DNA of 64,000 bases from Panopea generosa (taxonomy: Eukaryota > Mollusca > Bivalvia > Adapedonta > Hiatellidae), in NCBI GenBank assembly GCA_029582155.1, contig CM055897.1, forward strand, positions 14,374,482 to 14,438,481, in the 5' to 3' direction. Numbering within the stretch: the stretch's first letter is position 1; each line of letters opens with the position of its first letter. The translations under genes were made by a program, and so were the position numbers. The notes below the pieces were generated by a model that was not told the origin of the DNA, did no database searches, and saw only the letters and a program-made list of their open reading frames with translations. Shown one piece after another: positions 1 to 11,600 of this stretch.

Positions 1-682
1 AAGTTTAAATGGCTTGTGAATAGTGGTGTATTTATAGCACGCAAGTGAAAACCAATTATCAAATGGCACGTTATAGTAAAGAAAGAACCTAGCGGGAATT
101 GTTAATATTCATCCCAGGGCCTATTTTATACAATATTTAGGCAATATAACACGTGGGACATGTGCGGGATAGGAATAAAGGATACTTTAGATTAAGAGTG
201 TTTTCATTTTTTTAGTCTGTACAACTGTCATTTCAACTGACAACAGTACAACAGATAAAACAATAAATTTAAATCCTACAGACACATCTTACATTTTAAA
301 GAAAAATGCCTCTGATTATTTCCAGAAAATTGCCAAAACACTTGGCAAATTATTCGAATTAAATTATGATTATAAATGCTGTGTAACGAAGCAATATTAT
401 TTTTTAAAAATTGTAGGACTCGTGTATTTAAATGTCAAATTTTTATCTGTTAGAATATTGCTCATATTGTTTTACAGTGTATGCATATCATTATTGTCAT
501 GTTACATAACATGTTGTTGATATTGATGAGTAATTGCGTTCGTATAGATATATATATCAAAGTATTAAAATAAAATATGATTTAACTTTCTATTGATTCA
601 CTTCTTTATAAATGTGCGTCGACATGCTTCTAAAAAGAAATATAACACGATAAAATTTATCTTTCGTCCTATTATTGCATTG
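1..682. other. AT-rich non-coding stretch
   Basis: No ORF with recognisable similarity, tRNA-like box or repeat structure is visible. The sequence is AT-rich with short poly-A and poly-T runs. Confidence 0.5.
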
Positions 683-736
683 CACGCACACCCACATACA
701 AACGTGCACACACACACACACCCACACACAAACGTG

Positions 737-768
<32 letters not shown>

Positions 769-833
769 AAAAAAAAACACACACACACACACACACACAC
801 GCGCGCGCGCACAGGCTCACGCGCACGAGCACA
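683..833. repeat. CA/TG dinucleotide microsatellite
   Basis: This is an impure (CA)n tract with ACGTG interruptions, an A11 run near 766-776 and a short (CG)n segment near 800-810. The His/Thr-rich and Cys/Val-rich open frames across it are products of the repeat and are not annotated as genes. Confidence 0.95.
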
Positions 834-2200
834 CATACATATGCATAAATATTTTATATATTGGAAAGCTGTTTTATTGGCAGTGAAAGTATCTAGACGC
901 ATGTGTGAATAAATAGATAAAGAGGGAGATGAACGCCCGTTTCCAACATATTACACAATAATCCAGACATCAAGATAATTGAAGTATTACCTAAAATATG
1001 AGAAAAATAGAAATTTCCGATTTCCATTAGTCCTATGTTAAAAATCAAATTAAGAAACTGATTTATTCCAAATATGAATTGCAATTCTTGAGGAGATGAA
1101 TATGAGTATTTATTCTTAAAGAGAGTACATCATGAAAATATGCTAGAAATGTCTTATTAAAAATAATAATATTAAAATAATTATTGAAATGGATAAAAAG
1201 CATCTCACTATTATTATTAAATCTGATTCGAATTGGTTGGTATGGCAAACCACCAAAAACGTGACAATATCAATATATAAATTGGAGCGGTAAACTTGAA
1301 ATGAAATGCCCATTCTAATTAAAGACAGCACCTAACTACTGCTTTACATCATTCGGACTCTTTCTAAGATGAAACTTTTTTTTCTACGTGTAAACCTGTA
1401 TAAGTGGTGGATCAGCTCTTTAAAAAAACGGTGTACGGCCCTTCCCCCTTAAACTGCTATAAGTGATTAAAATGCATTATATTTCTAGTGAAAACTTGTT
1501 TGCCAATTCAAAGTTAGTGTTGCAATCCCACCCCCTCCCCCCCCCCCCCCCCCCCCCCCCGCACCACCACCCCCACCACCTTACACTGAAACCCTGGATC
1601 CACCCCAAGATAGGTAATCCCTTTTTAATATATTATTTTGACAGGTTTAAATGTATATTTTTTGGCAGTACAGGGTCAGTAAGTATATGTAGGCATGATA
1701 TATTAGAAAAAAATATATTTTATCCAATTTTAAAAGTTTGAAAAATCCTGATAAATTACCTTTAACATGAGAGTCCATGTATATATCAAAGAAGATCGAT
1801 ATTGGCCAGCACAATCAATAGTTAAGAATTATCTAATCATAAGTCTGTAAAACAGTATCAATTCTGAAATAATTCTGAAAAACTGTTTGGCCGAGCTCCA
1901 ATATATTCGATATTCCTTTCCTCGCACTGTCGAATCACCCCAACATAAAACTTCATCTGTCAGAGCTTCGTCACCTTGCGCCTTTGTAATCAAAATATGG
2001 CTGAATTCTTGAGATGTGATAAAAATTAATATTTAAAGAAACTTGCAAACAGAACTGTGCTTTGCAATATTTTTTTTCTATATTCTAGTATACAGTCTCA
2101 ATAGGTAGGTATTTTTTTTATAAACATATGCGTTTAATGCCATTTTTTACAAAAGACAGGTAATATATATGGCATATTCAGTTTTATTAGGGAAGGATGA
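834..2200. other. Non-coding, with poly-C tract at 1529-1586
   Basis: AT-rich DNA without a credible gene. It holds a run of about 30 C starting at 1529 followed by CACCACC repeats. Shortly after comes the phrase CTGAAACCCTGGATCCACC, and a near-identical phrase recurs at about 6741-6760, which suggests a dispersed repeat. The poly-C run would be G-quadruplex-prone on the minus strand. Confidence 0.5.
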
Positions 2201-2400
2201 CCATAGAACGAATCTGAATATACCAATTTTCCTCTCGCAAGTAACTGGCATACTTTCTTACATACAGTTTTGTGACAGATAAGTAGTCTTAGACAACAGC
2301 GCATAAGACCATTTAGCCACCGAGGACTCCTCCTGCAAATTTTGAATCTAGAGGTTAATACTGAAAAATGAACGTCACCACCTGAGGAAATAAGCAATAG
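2200..2400 (-). repeat. SINE-tail-like fragment
   Basis: The phrase CTCGCAAGTAACTGGCA, followed by a TTTCTTA context, recurs in diverged form at about 2237, 39690 and 62378. At 62378 it belongs to the 3' part of a minus-strand tRNA-derived SINE. The 87-codon open frame across this region has no recognisable domain and is not called as a gene. Confidence 0.4.
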
Positions 2401-2819
2401 TTTGTGTTCCTTAATTAAGTAAATATTTAAAGATTATGAAATCCGCAGTTTCGGAGTTTCTTAATTGTCAGTGTTTTACTAAATTGAAAGTAACTAGCTT
2501 AGTGTTTAACGTCATTTGATTGACAGTTTATGTAGCTCCGGGCGGATCTACGATGAAAGCTGAGATAATTGATGTTTGAAAGCCCATCCGTTGCTAAGGC
2601 TGTTTATAAGCATAGCTTGTGCGGGCTTGGTGGTTTCTTTACATTGTATTTTTCCTCTGTCAAAATGGGCAGAGTCTGTGCAATGTCATTCGCGCACGCG
2701 CAGTTATGACTGAATACTAATTACATGTATTAAGAAGTTATTTGAAGTAGTGTGTTTTAACAAATAAGAGTGACAACATTTTGAAAATTTAAGAGATTCC
2801 ATTAAATTATCATATATTA

Positions 2820-2992
2820 GCAATTTAGTTTAGCTAGATTGCGAAGTAAACTCAGAGCGTATATGCATCATTTTCCAGTCTTTCTGTGTAGAACCAGTAC
2901 CGACTCTTATTTTGAGAGATCAAAGGCCTAAACCATGATCTCTGACACAAGCAACTAACACTCTATCCACTTCTCTATCGCACCGCTTGATT
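2820..2992 (-). repeat. tRNA-derived SINE, family B copy 1
   Basis: This shares a layout with the copies at 19063-19252 and 26020-26205. The plus strand starts with TTTAGCTAGATTGCGAAG, followed by TAGAACCAGTACCGA-like and TTTGAGAGATCA-like blocks, and ends in a degenerate reverse-complemented tRNA head near 2940-2990. The head lies at the high-coordinate end, so the element reads on the minus strand. It is more decayed than the other two copies. Confidence 0.6.
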
Positions 2993-2999
2993 CTACTTG

Positions 3000-4368
3000 A
3001 TATTTTAAATACAAGTCTTATGATATATATACTGCATAAAATAAATCATGAATTATAGACACTATATAGAAATTTATATTATCACATAATTAGCGGTGCA
3101 GGATTGTGATAAACCCATGACATATTTTTTACATTAACCTAGTGTAATATCACTCCTGAATCATCGCTCAGTGTTTTCTGTATAACTCGGTTCTCGTACG
3201 TAAAATGCCGAACTACAGTCAGTCTTCCCCGAGTATATAAAGTTGATTTGTCATGGTAAAATGACGTGATTTTGTGACGTTACGTCATACGACGAATGAA
3301 GGAAAAAATATGCCAAATATTTTCTCTTGCCTTATAGACATTATACGTTAAATTTAAATAAATGGTGAATGTACTATTTTTCTGAGTTATGTGATGAAAA
3401 TAATCTTACATTAGTGCTTATTCATTATTTAATTTATTAAACTTGTTGGCAAAAATGATATATAAAGCTCGGCAGAGCCTCACATCATATATACTTATTT
3501 AATAAATTCAATACTTGTTCTTTTATTCTCTCACATTATCTGCATGTGAAATGTAGAACTGAAAAGTGTCTGTCTATGATACAAACTGTCGAAATGTTAC
3601 ATAGAAACATTTATGTTGTTCAATTTGCCTCAAACTAAGAGAACATTAGGTATGCAATATCTATAGATGAATTCAACGATAAAGAAAAGCTTCATATTTA
3701 AATGTAATATTATAAAATTCCATTTAAATTAAAAGTTTATACCTGTAATAGTGGTTTTAACAACAACCATAAGACACAACTGTGATGACAGGCTCCTTAT
3801 GATTTATAACACTGAGGTTTCTCAAGCTTCATAATGTAGTGGCAAGCTGGACAACCTGTATCAAATCATGAACATGTTTTCCATAGATCATGTCCCATGA
3901 ATCAAATAATGATAACAGCGACATGTTTTGTGAAAATATACGGTTTATGTTTCTAAATGATAATGAGATGGTATTTATCCTTTTGATAATTATTTATTTT
4001 GAAGATATTCAGACCGTTTTATCCTGATATATTTCCTTTAAATGAGAAAATGTCACACTGCAGGTGCATATTCAAAGGTTAGAGGTGACATAATCTACAA
4101 AAAATAAGTACATCTATATACAGCATTTCTATTCTAATTATAATACATGCAGTTGCTCTTAAACTGCAGGCTTGATAAGGCTATCCTGAAAAGATATTTG
4201 TTTGCCGTGCTCCTACCTTCTAACTTCCAAAGCGTCATTTTTTGTTTTTGATGATTTCTATCCATTTCTTTTTTAAATGATCCAGTTCTTATTTAAATGA
4301 CAATACAGTAATATCTTTTGAATGGGGTTTGGTATACATGGTAAAATATTACACGCAATACAATCACT
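3000..4368. other. Non-coding with a dispersed repeat at about 3088-3295
   Basis: AT-rich DNA. A block at 3088-3295 is shared in inverted orientation with 18715-18945. Shared phrases are ATGACATATTTTTT, ACCTAGTGTA, ATTCATCGCTC and CTCGTACGT, in the same order. The repeat has no coding frame and its class is unknown. An imperfect inverted repeat built on TTTAATTTATTAAA and TTTAATAAATTCAA surrounds 3428-3515. Nothing else is recognised. Confidence 0.5.
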
Positions 4369-4482
4369 TTTTACAGAGTAAATGAATATGAAGCAGAATG
4401 GTTTAATGTGAAGCAAGGCGTAAAACAGGGGAATGTTTTATTACCGGCATTATTCTCAATACCAAGCAATGATCTGTTGAAG
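4369..4482 (+). pseudogene. LINE reverse-transcriptase fragment
   Basis: An open 38-codon frame carries the phrases FNVKQGVKQGNVLLPALFS and SNDLLK. These match the pattern around RT palm block 4 of non-LTR retrotransposons (QG..QG..LSP.LF...INDL), just before the catalytic YADD block. No YADD, endonuclease or upstream RT block is seen, so this is a dead scrap. A 29-bp tandem array starts about 60 bp downstream. Assignment to a LINE is confident; the clade is not. Confidence 0.72.
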
Positions 4483-4540
4483 TTGGGTCCCTAGGGTCAA
4501 ATATTTGGCCTCAACAGGGTTCACTGTTTTACATAGACTT

Positions 4541-4836
4541 AATGATCTTTTACATCTGATCAACGTGTTAAATGATATTTTACATCCGATCAACGTATTA
4601 ATGATCTTTTACATCCGATCAACGAGTTAATGATATTTTACATCCGATCAACGTGTAAATGATATTTTACATCCGGTCAACGTATTAATGATCTTTTACA
4701 TCCGTTCAACGTGTTAATGATCTTTACGTGTTAATGATCTTTTACATCCGATCAACGAGTTAATGATCTTTTACATCCGATCAACGTGTTAATGATCTTT
4801 TACATCCGATCAACGTGTTAATGATCTTTTACATCC
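4541..4836. repeat. 29-bp minisatellite, about 10 copies
   Basis: The unit is about TTAATGATCTTTTACATCC plus GATCAACGTG, repeated head to tail. Units vary at AACGTGT/AACGAGT/AACGTAT and GATCTT/GATATT, and one unit near 4725 is internally deleted. It sits directly after the RT scrap, so it may have begun in a LINE 3' region. Confidence 0.92.
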
Positions 4837-5845
4837 ATTTTTTAGTATGCGCGACAGTGCTTATTTTTCTTCTCAGTGTCTTATCATTATTTTATGGCAG
4901 TTCATAATTATTGATTAGCAAGGTTACTTTAGTTTTACCAATGTAATTATATTTTGCATGTACAGTGTTCTTTATGATTGAATTATACAACTGTGATAGT
5001 CTGTAAAAAACTTCAATAGGGAGTGGCAATATACATTTAATGTGCTGTAGATATCGATATTTTACCTGTGTATGTATGTTGACGAAACTCAAATAAAGAT
5101 TTAAATAATAAATAAATAATAAACAATAATAAATGATATCTTAACTATGCTATCACTTATCCAGTGTTGGCAGCTTTCACAAATGACAAAAATCCTTGCA
5201 AACACCGCACAAAAGCAAGACGATTATTGAATAGACGTTTGAAGGAGTCCATGCAGTGTGTCGATATAACGAAAACCATGACTTTAGCCACCATGATTGT
5301 ATTAACAAAGTTATAAGCTTCTATTAATCTTACCTTCCATTCACACTGGCATCAGAATTATTGGTTATTTATTATACTTTTCATTAATCATAATTTAATA
5401 CCTTTTCAGCAAAATTAAGAGATACTTACAGCGTACATATTTACCTGGTATAATTCTATAATGATATTTTTACTTGAAATGATTCAGGTATGAAATTTAA
5501 ATACCTATTACGTATTAATGGAAGGGGATACAAAAAACCGCTGCTTATTTCGGACATTTGTTATCATTTTCGTCAAAAAAGTTAAAACTGTATATTATTT
5601 TGGACCATTTTATTGCGTTGATAAAAAGCATTACAAGACGATATCAATTTGTATTTAAAGTGTTTGTCCAACTGTTGTCAAAACGAGCGTGTTAGCGGTT
5701 TGATGATATATTATAATATTCTATGTGTTTAACTCAATAAGCGCCAGATATTTATAATTTGGGTATGATGTAAACATATGGTTATATACGGTTCGTGGGT
5801 GAATCACAGCCCTGTTATCCTTTAAAACAACAACCATATATGTTA
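4837..5845. other. Non-coding AT-rich stretch
   Basis: No gene, RNA or clear repeat is recognised. The short open frames here have no recognisable composition or domain. Confidence 0.45.
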
Positions 5846-6035
5846 ACGGAAGTAAATGTTTTACAACTTAGAAAATCACACTCGAAGTCTTCCTGGACAG
5901 ATCCAGTACGTAAGCGTATGATAATAAAGGGTATTGCCAAAGGACACAACTTTAGCCGTGGCACAGGATTGAACCCACGGTACCCAGAACTGATTCCGGT
6001 GCTCTACAACTTGCCCAGACGCTGTTCACAAAGTA
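5846..6035 (-). repeat. tRNA-derived SINE with V-domain-like body
   Basis: On the minus strand the head holds an A-box-like GGCAAGTTGTAGAGCACC and a B-box GTGGGTTCAATCC. These are followed by a body with TGTGTCCTTTGGCAA and AGACTTCGAGTGTGATTT. The plus-strand SINE at 39072-39262 has the same order (ACTTAAGCAAGACACTT, then TACTTCGAGCGTGATTT). This body resembles the V-domain of the V-SINE superfamily known from molluscs. The 85-codon open frame across it is incidental. Confidence 0.75.
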
Positions 6036-6049
6036 AACAAGAACACACA

Positions 6050-7255
6050 TAAGTATAGTAAAATTATAAAAAACATATTTTTTATTTAAAAGTAGATGAT
6101 AATTCTTGAAATAAATAAAACACACGTCGTAGAGTCGTATTTATTCCAACAGCAGTAAGTATTTCACAGTAACTCATTCTGCTGCTACCCACGGGAGATG
6201 GTTGATGTAATATCAATACATATCAAGGATGCTCCTGCCAAATAAACAAAACGTCACGCTATATCGGAATATTTAGGAACTGGAATGTGAACATGATTTA
6301 TGTAATCTTCAGAAACAAAGTTTGAGCAATACGTTATTTATTTATCGTGAGCTATATAAACGTAAAAGCATAAGCATTTATGTGAGATTTATGCGTGATT
6401 CGACTTTCTTTACACATTTATAAAAAAAACGAAAAAGAAATCAATCCTTATAGTTCCAGTCCTAACGAAAATAAAATCGTTCATAGTTTTGATACGCTCC
6501 TCAAGTAAATTATAAAAATGAAAAGTAAAACTATCTCCTGCAAAATTAAACGCGTATGAATAGAACTAGGAACGAAAGGCCCCCCCCAAACACACACACA
6601 CAACACCACCACCACCACCAACAACCCTAAACTCCTATTGATTAGTAATATCAACTATATTTCTACTGCAAAATGAATGACATGTGATCCCGTTCAGATT
6701 TTGTGTTGCGCCTAAATCCTAAATCCCCACCAACTTGGCTGAAATCCTGGATCCGCCGCTGACAGCAGCAATATTAACATTAATACACAACACTGAAAAT
6801 ACAATAAAATAACCAGGATATTACAAGGTAAATAATCATAACTTTGTCTTACAGTTGGAATACCAAACCAATGATTAAGTTTTATGCAAGTATAATTATA
6901 TAAATGTCATAAACATGATAAAACCTCAGGCACTCAATCGTACACGAATACTTTTAAAGAAACCGCGAGTAACATATAAACAATTCGAAAGAGATAAAAA
7001 GGTTAAAAAGTGATGTTCACAAAAGTGGGATATGTAATACTACGAATATTGATGCACATTTTGTGAGTATATTTCCTTATTTGTTTGAAATTGGAGAAGG
7101 CTGCTTTTATATAATTAGTTATTGAGTAATGTATACAAGAACATTCATTAGTATATACCTGAAATATTTTAATCGAACAGCATGTAAAACAATTAACAGC
7201 AACCATATTAATTCATTCCGGACACTCGGGTAAATTTTAACAATGTAGTTCATTT
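6050..7255. other. Non-coding with low-complexity tract near 6580-6632
   Basis: AT-rich DNA. A C7 run leads into (CA)n and (CCA)n at 6580-6632. CTGGATCCGCC at about 6748 echoes a phrase near 1594. No gene is recognised. Confidence 0.5.
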
Positions 7256-7257
7256 CA

Positions 7258-7440
7258 GAGAGTCGGAAATATGAATATAATATAGGTATTCCGAACAATC
7301 GGATAGTCCGGACAATCGGAAATATGAGTATTATATAGATATTCCGAACAATCAGATATTCTGGACAATTGGTACTGACTTATATAAAGATATAGACAAT
7401 CGGACACATTCTGCCAATAAAATAAATTCTGGACAATCAG
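7258..7440. repeat. Short tandem repeat of about 52 bp, 3 decayed copies
   Basis: The block GACAATCGGAAATATGA, then TATATAGATATTCCGAACAATC, appears twice well preserved and once degraded. No coding capacity is visible. Confidence 0.75.
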
Positions 7441-7740
7441 TAGACAATCAATAGTTGAGACTGGGTCCTTTAACGGGAATTTAATATCCATAAGGGGCTC
7501 AAAAAGGGATAAAATTGTGAAATAACAAAAAGTTTTTTCATTAACTATATGAACGAACCACATGTGGTGATATTTGGTTTAAAAGGTCTCTATATGAAGA
7601 GGAGTTTGTTCAAATAAAGGGGCTAGGATCCATTGGTGTCCAGTAAAGGGACTTTGATATTTACATAGGCATACTATTGGTAAACAGGAAAACAAATTTA
7701 TTATTATCGTCTTAAAGTTCTTCATACGACAAATCTATAT
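7441..7740. other. Non-coding stretch before Harbinger element
   Basis: AT-rich DNA, nothing recognised. Confidence 0.4.
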
Positions 7741-8717
7741 AAAGCTCCAGTCACACTGTCAGATATTGAGGGCTAGGTATTACTACGTTTCTCATCCCTA
7801 CGTATTGCCAAATGTATGCCCCGTTTGGAGGGGTATTAGATTGCACTAGTGGTTTCAAGTAGGTTTCTACTATATTTTACGTTGGTTGGCTACATCACGT
7901 CACTCCTCTTCTTCAGTGGGAGGGTTGGTTACTTCCTCTGTATACTCAGCAGTGATGGCCTAACACACGTCTGATACTTCTATGGAGATTGTGTTGTTGG
8001 CGACCCTGAACGAGTACATCAAGGAGTGGCAGCTATCCCCAGTTGCCACCTTTAGTCAAGGAGTGCCTTCCTGTACCAGGTGTCCTTTGCAGCCTGGGGT
8101 AAGCCTGTCCACAATCTCTTGGAACATGGATTGACCTCAGAATATTTTCGAAGCCAGCCACATCTTCCCTCCTCAGTTTATCAATCAGCTGTTCATACAT
8201 GCCAAACTGGGACCTGCGACTGAGTCACTGCCTGACCCAGATGGATCTCTCCCTCCTCTAGCCTCTTCTTCTTTTTTCTCCTTGCTACCACAGAGCCAAT
8301 GCAGCATCCATAAATTGAAATTGAACTTCATGTTTTTTGTAAGTAGATGTATAGACAGTCATCACCTCCTGAGGTGACAGTCGGAGATGGTGCCCATATA
8401 CATATGATGATGACACTAAGTCGGAGACGGCCCCAAAATGTAATAAAACGTAGCTACTCGTTGTAGAACGTACTAATACGAAGTGATACTAAGCAATACC
8501 TACCAAATCCTAATAAACGTAGCAAGACGTAGTAAGCACGTAGTAAAGCATACATAATCCGTAGTAGTACGTAGTGGGCCTCCAGGTATGGCTAAGTACG
8601 CTTTTGTACGTATCTAATACGTTTCTACTACGTTTTAATACGTATATTGCCGTTTTACTACCTTTTGAAAACGTAATAATATCTAGCCCTCAGTACCTGA
8701 CAGTGTGAGTGGGGCTT
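7741..8717 (-). mobile_element. Decayed PIF/Harbinger DNA transposon with TIRs
   Basis: Imperfect TIRs of about 50 bp bound this 977-bp element: 7741-7790 and 8668-8717. Shared blocks are CACACTGTCAG, TGAGGGCTAG and TACGTTT. Inside, on the minus strand, are remains of a HARBI1-like transposase. The right sub-terminal part (8440-8680) is full of ACGTAGTA-like repeats, plausibly transposase-binding sites. A 3-bp TWA duplication typical of the superfamily is not clear at the ends. The C-terminal catalytic part is missing, so the copy cannot mobilise itself. Confidence 0.8.
7890..8215 (-). pseudogene. Harbinger transposase remnant
   Basis: Conceptual minus-strand translation gives MYEQLIDKLRREDVAGFENI (8187-8128) in one frame, MFQEIVDRLTP near 8130-8095 in another, and VATGDSCHSLMYSFRVANNT within 8050-7990. 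These fit the N-terminal half of PIF/Harbinger transposases, where ATG(D/E)S.HSL...FRV..NTIS is a family hallmark. At least two frameshifts and a TAG after DVC break it. The DDE catalytic region with the third acidic residue is not found. Enclosing TIRs support the call. Confidence 0.78.
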
Positions 8718-8744
8718 AATGTATGTACATGTTGGCATTAAGCC

Positions 8745-11372
8745 AAGTTAAACCTGGTCGCATTGGTCTAAGACCGAATTGAACCTGGTCGACTTGGTCT
8801 GAGGCCGAGTCGAACCTGGTCGACTTTGTCTAAGGTCGAGTCTAACTTGGTCGACTTTGTCTATGGCCGAGCTGAAACTGGTGGACTTGTTCTAAGGCCG
8901 AGTCCAAACTGGTCGATTTTGTCTAAGGCCGATTTGAACCTGGTCGAAACTGGTTGAACCTGGTCGACTTGGTCTAAGGTCGACTTGAACCTGATCGACT
9001 TTGTCTAAAGCCACGTCGAACCTAGTCGACTTCGTCTAAGGCCGATTTGAACCTGATCGACTTTGTCTGAGGCCGAGTCAAAACTGGTGGACTTGTTCTA
9101 AGGCCGAATCAAAACTGGTCGACTTTGTCTAAGGCCGAGTTGAACCTGGTCGACTTTGTCTGAAGTTGAGTCGAAACTGGTGGACTTGTTCTAAGATCGA
9201 ATCGAAACTGGTCGACTTTGTCTTAGGCCGAGTTGAATCTGGTCGATATGCTGTTAGGTTGAGTTGAACCTGGTCGATTGGCTGTAAGACCTGAGGCCGG
9301 GTCGAGCCTGGTTGACTTGGTCGATATGCTGTAAGGCCTAGTTGAATCTGGTCGACTTGCTGTAAGGTCTGAGTACGAGTCGAACCTGGTCGACTTTGTC
9401 TTAATCCGAGTTGAACCTGGTCGACATGCTGTTAGGCCGAGTTGAATATTGTCGACTTTCTATAAGACCGAGTTTAACATGGTCGACTTCTTGTAGAGCC
9501 GAGTATAACCTGGTCGATTTGGTCTAAAGCCGAATTGATCCTTGTCGACTTGGTCACAGGTCGAGTTGAACCTGATCAACTTAGTCTAAGGCCAAGTTGA
9601 ACCTGATCACTTGATCTTAGGCCGAGTTCAACCTGGTCTATTGCCGGCGAATTGAATCTGGTCGACTTGGTCTAAGGCAGAGTTGTATCTGGTCGACTTG
9701 GTGTAAGGCCGAATTGAACCTGTTCGACTTGGTCTTAGGTCGCGTTAAACCTTATTGGCTTGGTCTTAGGCCGAATTGAACCTGGTTGTATTGGTTTATG
9801 GGCGAGTTGAACCAGGTCGACTTGGTCTAAGGCCGATTTGAACCTGGATGTCTTGGTGTATGGACTAGTTGAACCTGGTCGACTTGGTCAAAGGCCGAGT
9901 TGATCCTGGTCATTTGATCTAAGGCCGAGTTCAACCTGGTCGACTTGGTCTATTGCCGGCGAATTAAATCTGGTCGACTTGGTCTAAGGCCGAGTTGTAC
10001 CTGGTCAACTTGGTGTAATGCCGAATTGAACCTGGTTGACTTGGTCTAAGGCAGAGTTATACCTGGTCGACTTGGTCTAAGGCCGAGTTTTACCTGGTCG
10101 ACTTGGTGTAAGAACGAGTTGATCCTCGTCGACTTGATGCAAGGTCGAGATGAACCTGGTTGACTTGGTCTCAGGCCGATTTGAACCTGGTCGATTTGCT
10201 CTAAGGTCGAGTTGAACCAGGGGTCGTATTTACCAACCATTCTTGAAAATATTCTTAGACTGAAAATCCAGATTTTAACCTTCGATACCTAGTTTACCGT
10301 GACATATGAAGTAAGTGTGAGGATTTATTTGACTCTATATATATTGTCTCTACATGCTTGTAAATGTTGGTTTTAAATTATTATCTCTAATTGTGTTTAT
10401 CAAAATTTATTCTTAAGTCTAAGAATATTCTTAAAAATGATTGGTGAATATGACCCCTGATGGGCTTGGTCATAGGCCGAGTTGAACCTGCTCGACCTTG
10501 TCTGAGGCCGACTTGAACCTGGTCAACTTGGTATATGGTCGAGAGGAGTTGTGTGGACTTGGTCTATGGTCGAGTTGAACCTGGTCGACTTAGCCTAAGG
10601 TCGAGTTGAACTTGGTCGACTTGGTTTAAGATTGAGATGAATCTGGTCGACTTGGTCTAATGCCGAGTTAAACCTGGTCGACTTGGTGTAAGAACAAGTT
10701 GAACCTGGTCTAATGTTGAGTTGGATCTGGTCGACTTGGTCTAAGGCTGAGTTGAACCTGATCGACTTGGTCTAAGGCCGAGTTGAACCTGATCGACTTG
10801 GTGTAAGATCGAGTTGAACCTGGTCGACTTGGTCTAAGGCCGAGTTTAACCTGATCGACTTGGTGTAAGATCGAGTCGAACCTGGTCGACTCGGTCTAAG
10901 GCCAAGTTGAACCGGTCGACTTTGTGTAAGATCGAGTTTAACCTCGTCGACTTTGTCTAAGGCCGAGTTAAGCCCTATCCACTTTGTGTTAGATCGAGTT
11001 GAACCTGGTCGACTTGGTCTAAGGCCGAGTTGAACCGGTCGACTTTGTGTAAGATCGAGTTGAACCTGGTCGACTTGGTCTAAGGCCGAGTTGAACCTGG
11101 TTGACTTGGTCTAAGACCAAGTTAAATCCGATCGACTTGGTGTAAGGTCGAGTTGAAACTGGTCGACCTCGTCTAATGCCGAGTTGAACCTGGTCGACTT
11201 GGTGTAAGAACAAGTTGAACCTGGTCTAATGTCGAGTTGAATCTGGTCGACTTGGTCTAAGGCCGAGTTAAACCTGATCGACTTTGTCTAAGGCCGAGTT
11301 GAACCTGGTCGACTTGGTCTCAGGCCGAGTTGAACCTGGTCGACTTGGTCTAAGGCTAAGTTAACTCGGATT
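8745..11372. repeat. 31-bp satellite array (GTCGAC-containing), about 75 copies
   Basis: The unit is GTTGAACCTGGTCGACTTGG followed by TCTAAGGCCGA, 31 bp, repeated head to tail for about 2.6 kb with roughly 5-25% divergence between units. Each unit carries the palindrome GTCGAC. The array is interrupted by a 242-bp TIR element at 10218-10459. A period of 31 is not a multiple of 3, so the short Arg/Pro/Ser-rich frames inside are incidental. Confidence 0.95.
10218..10459. mobile_element. MITE-like TIR element inside the 31-bp satellite
   Basis: TIRs of about 44 bp, starting CAGGGGTC: left 10218-10262 and right 10415-10459, sharing AATATTCTTAGACT at their inner ends. The 242-bp interior is AT-rich and non-coding. 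A CAGGGG terminus is seen in many hAT elements, but no 8-bp duplication is visible. The surrounding satellite resumes directly on both sides, which marks it as an insertion. Confidence 0.8.
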
Positions 11373-11439
11373 TGTTGTAACTAAATGTATACTTCGTTTA
11401 CATAATACGCAATTTAACGGAACGTGTATCCAAGCTTTC

Positions 11440-11600
11440 AGACCATGCCAGACAAATGTTGTGCGTCTGACTATCAATACAGGGGTCGTCAGTTCGAATT
11501 CCCGCCCTGCTACAGTCTACATGATGATGACTGATATACGATATTACATTTCATTCTTATCTTCACTCAAGACTGATCACACTGAATACTTAAACAAAAA
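11440..11600 (+). repeat. Decayed tRNA-derived SINE, family A
   Basis: GTGCGTCTGACTATCAATAC, then GGGGTC and a B-box GTTCGAATTCCCGCC, match the head of the better preserved SINE at 61674-61920. The following ATGATGACTGATATACGA is a diverged body. The A-box is poorly kept. The 73-codon open frame across it is incidental. Confidence 0.65.
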
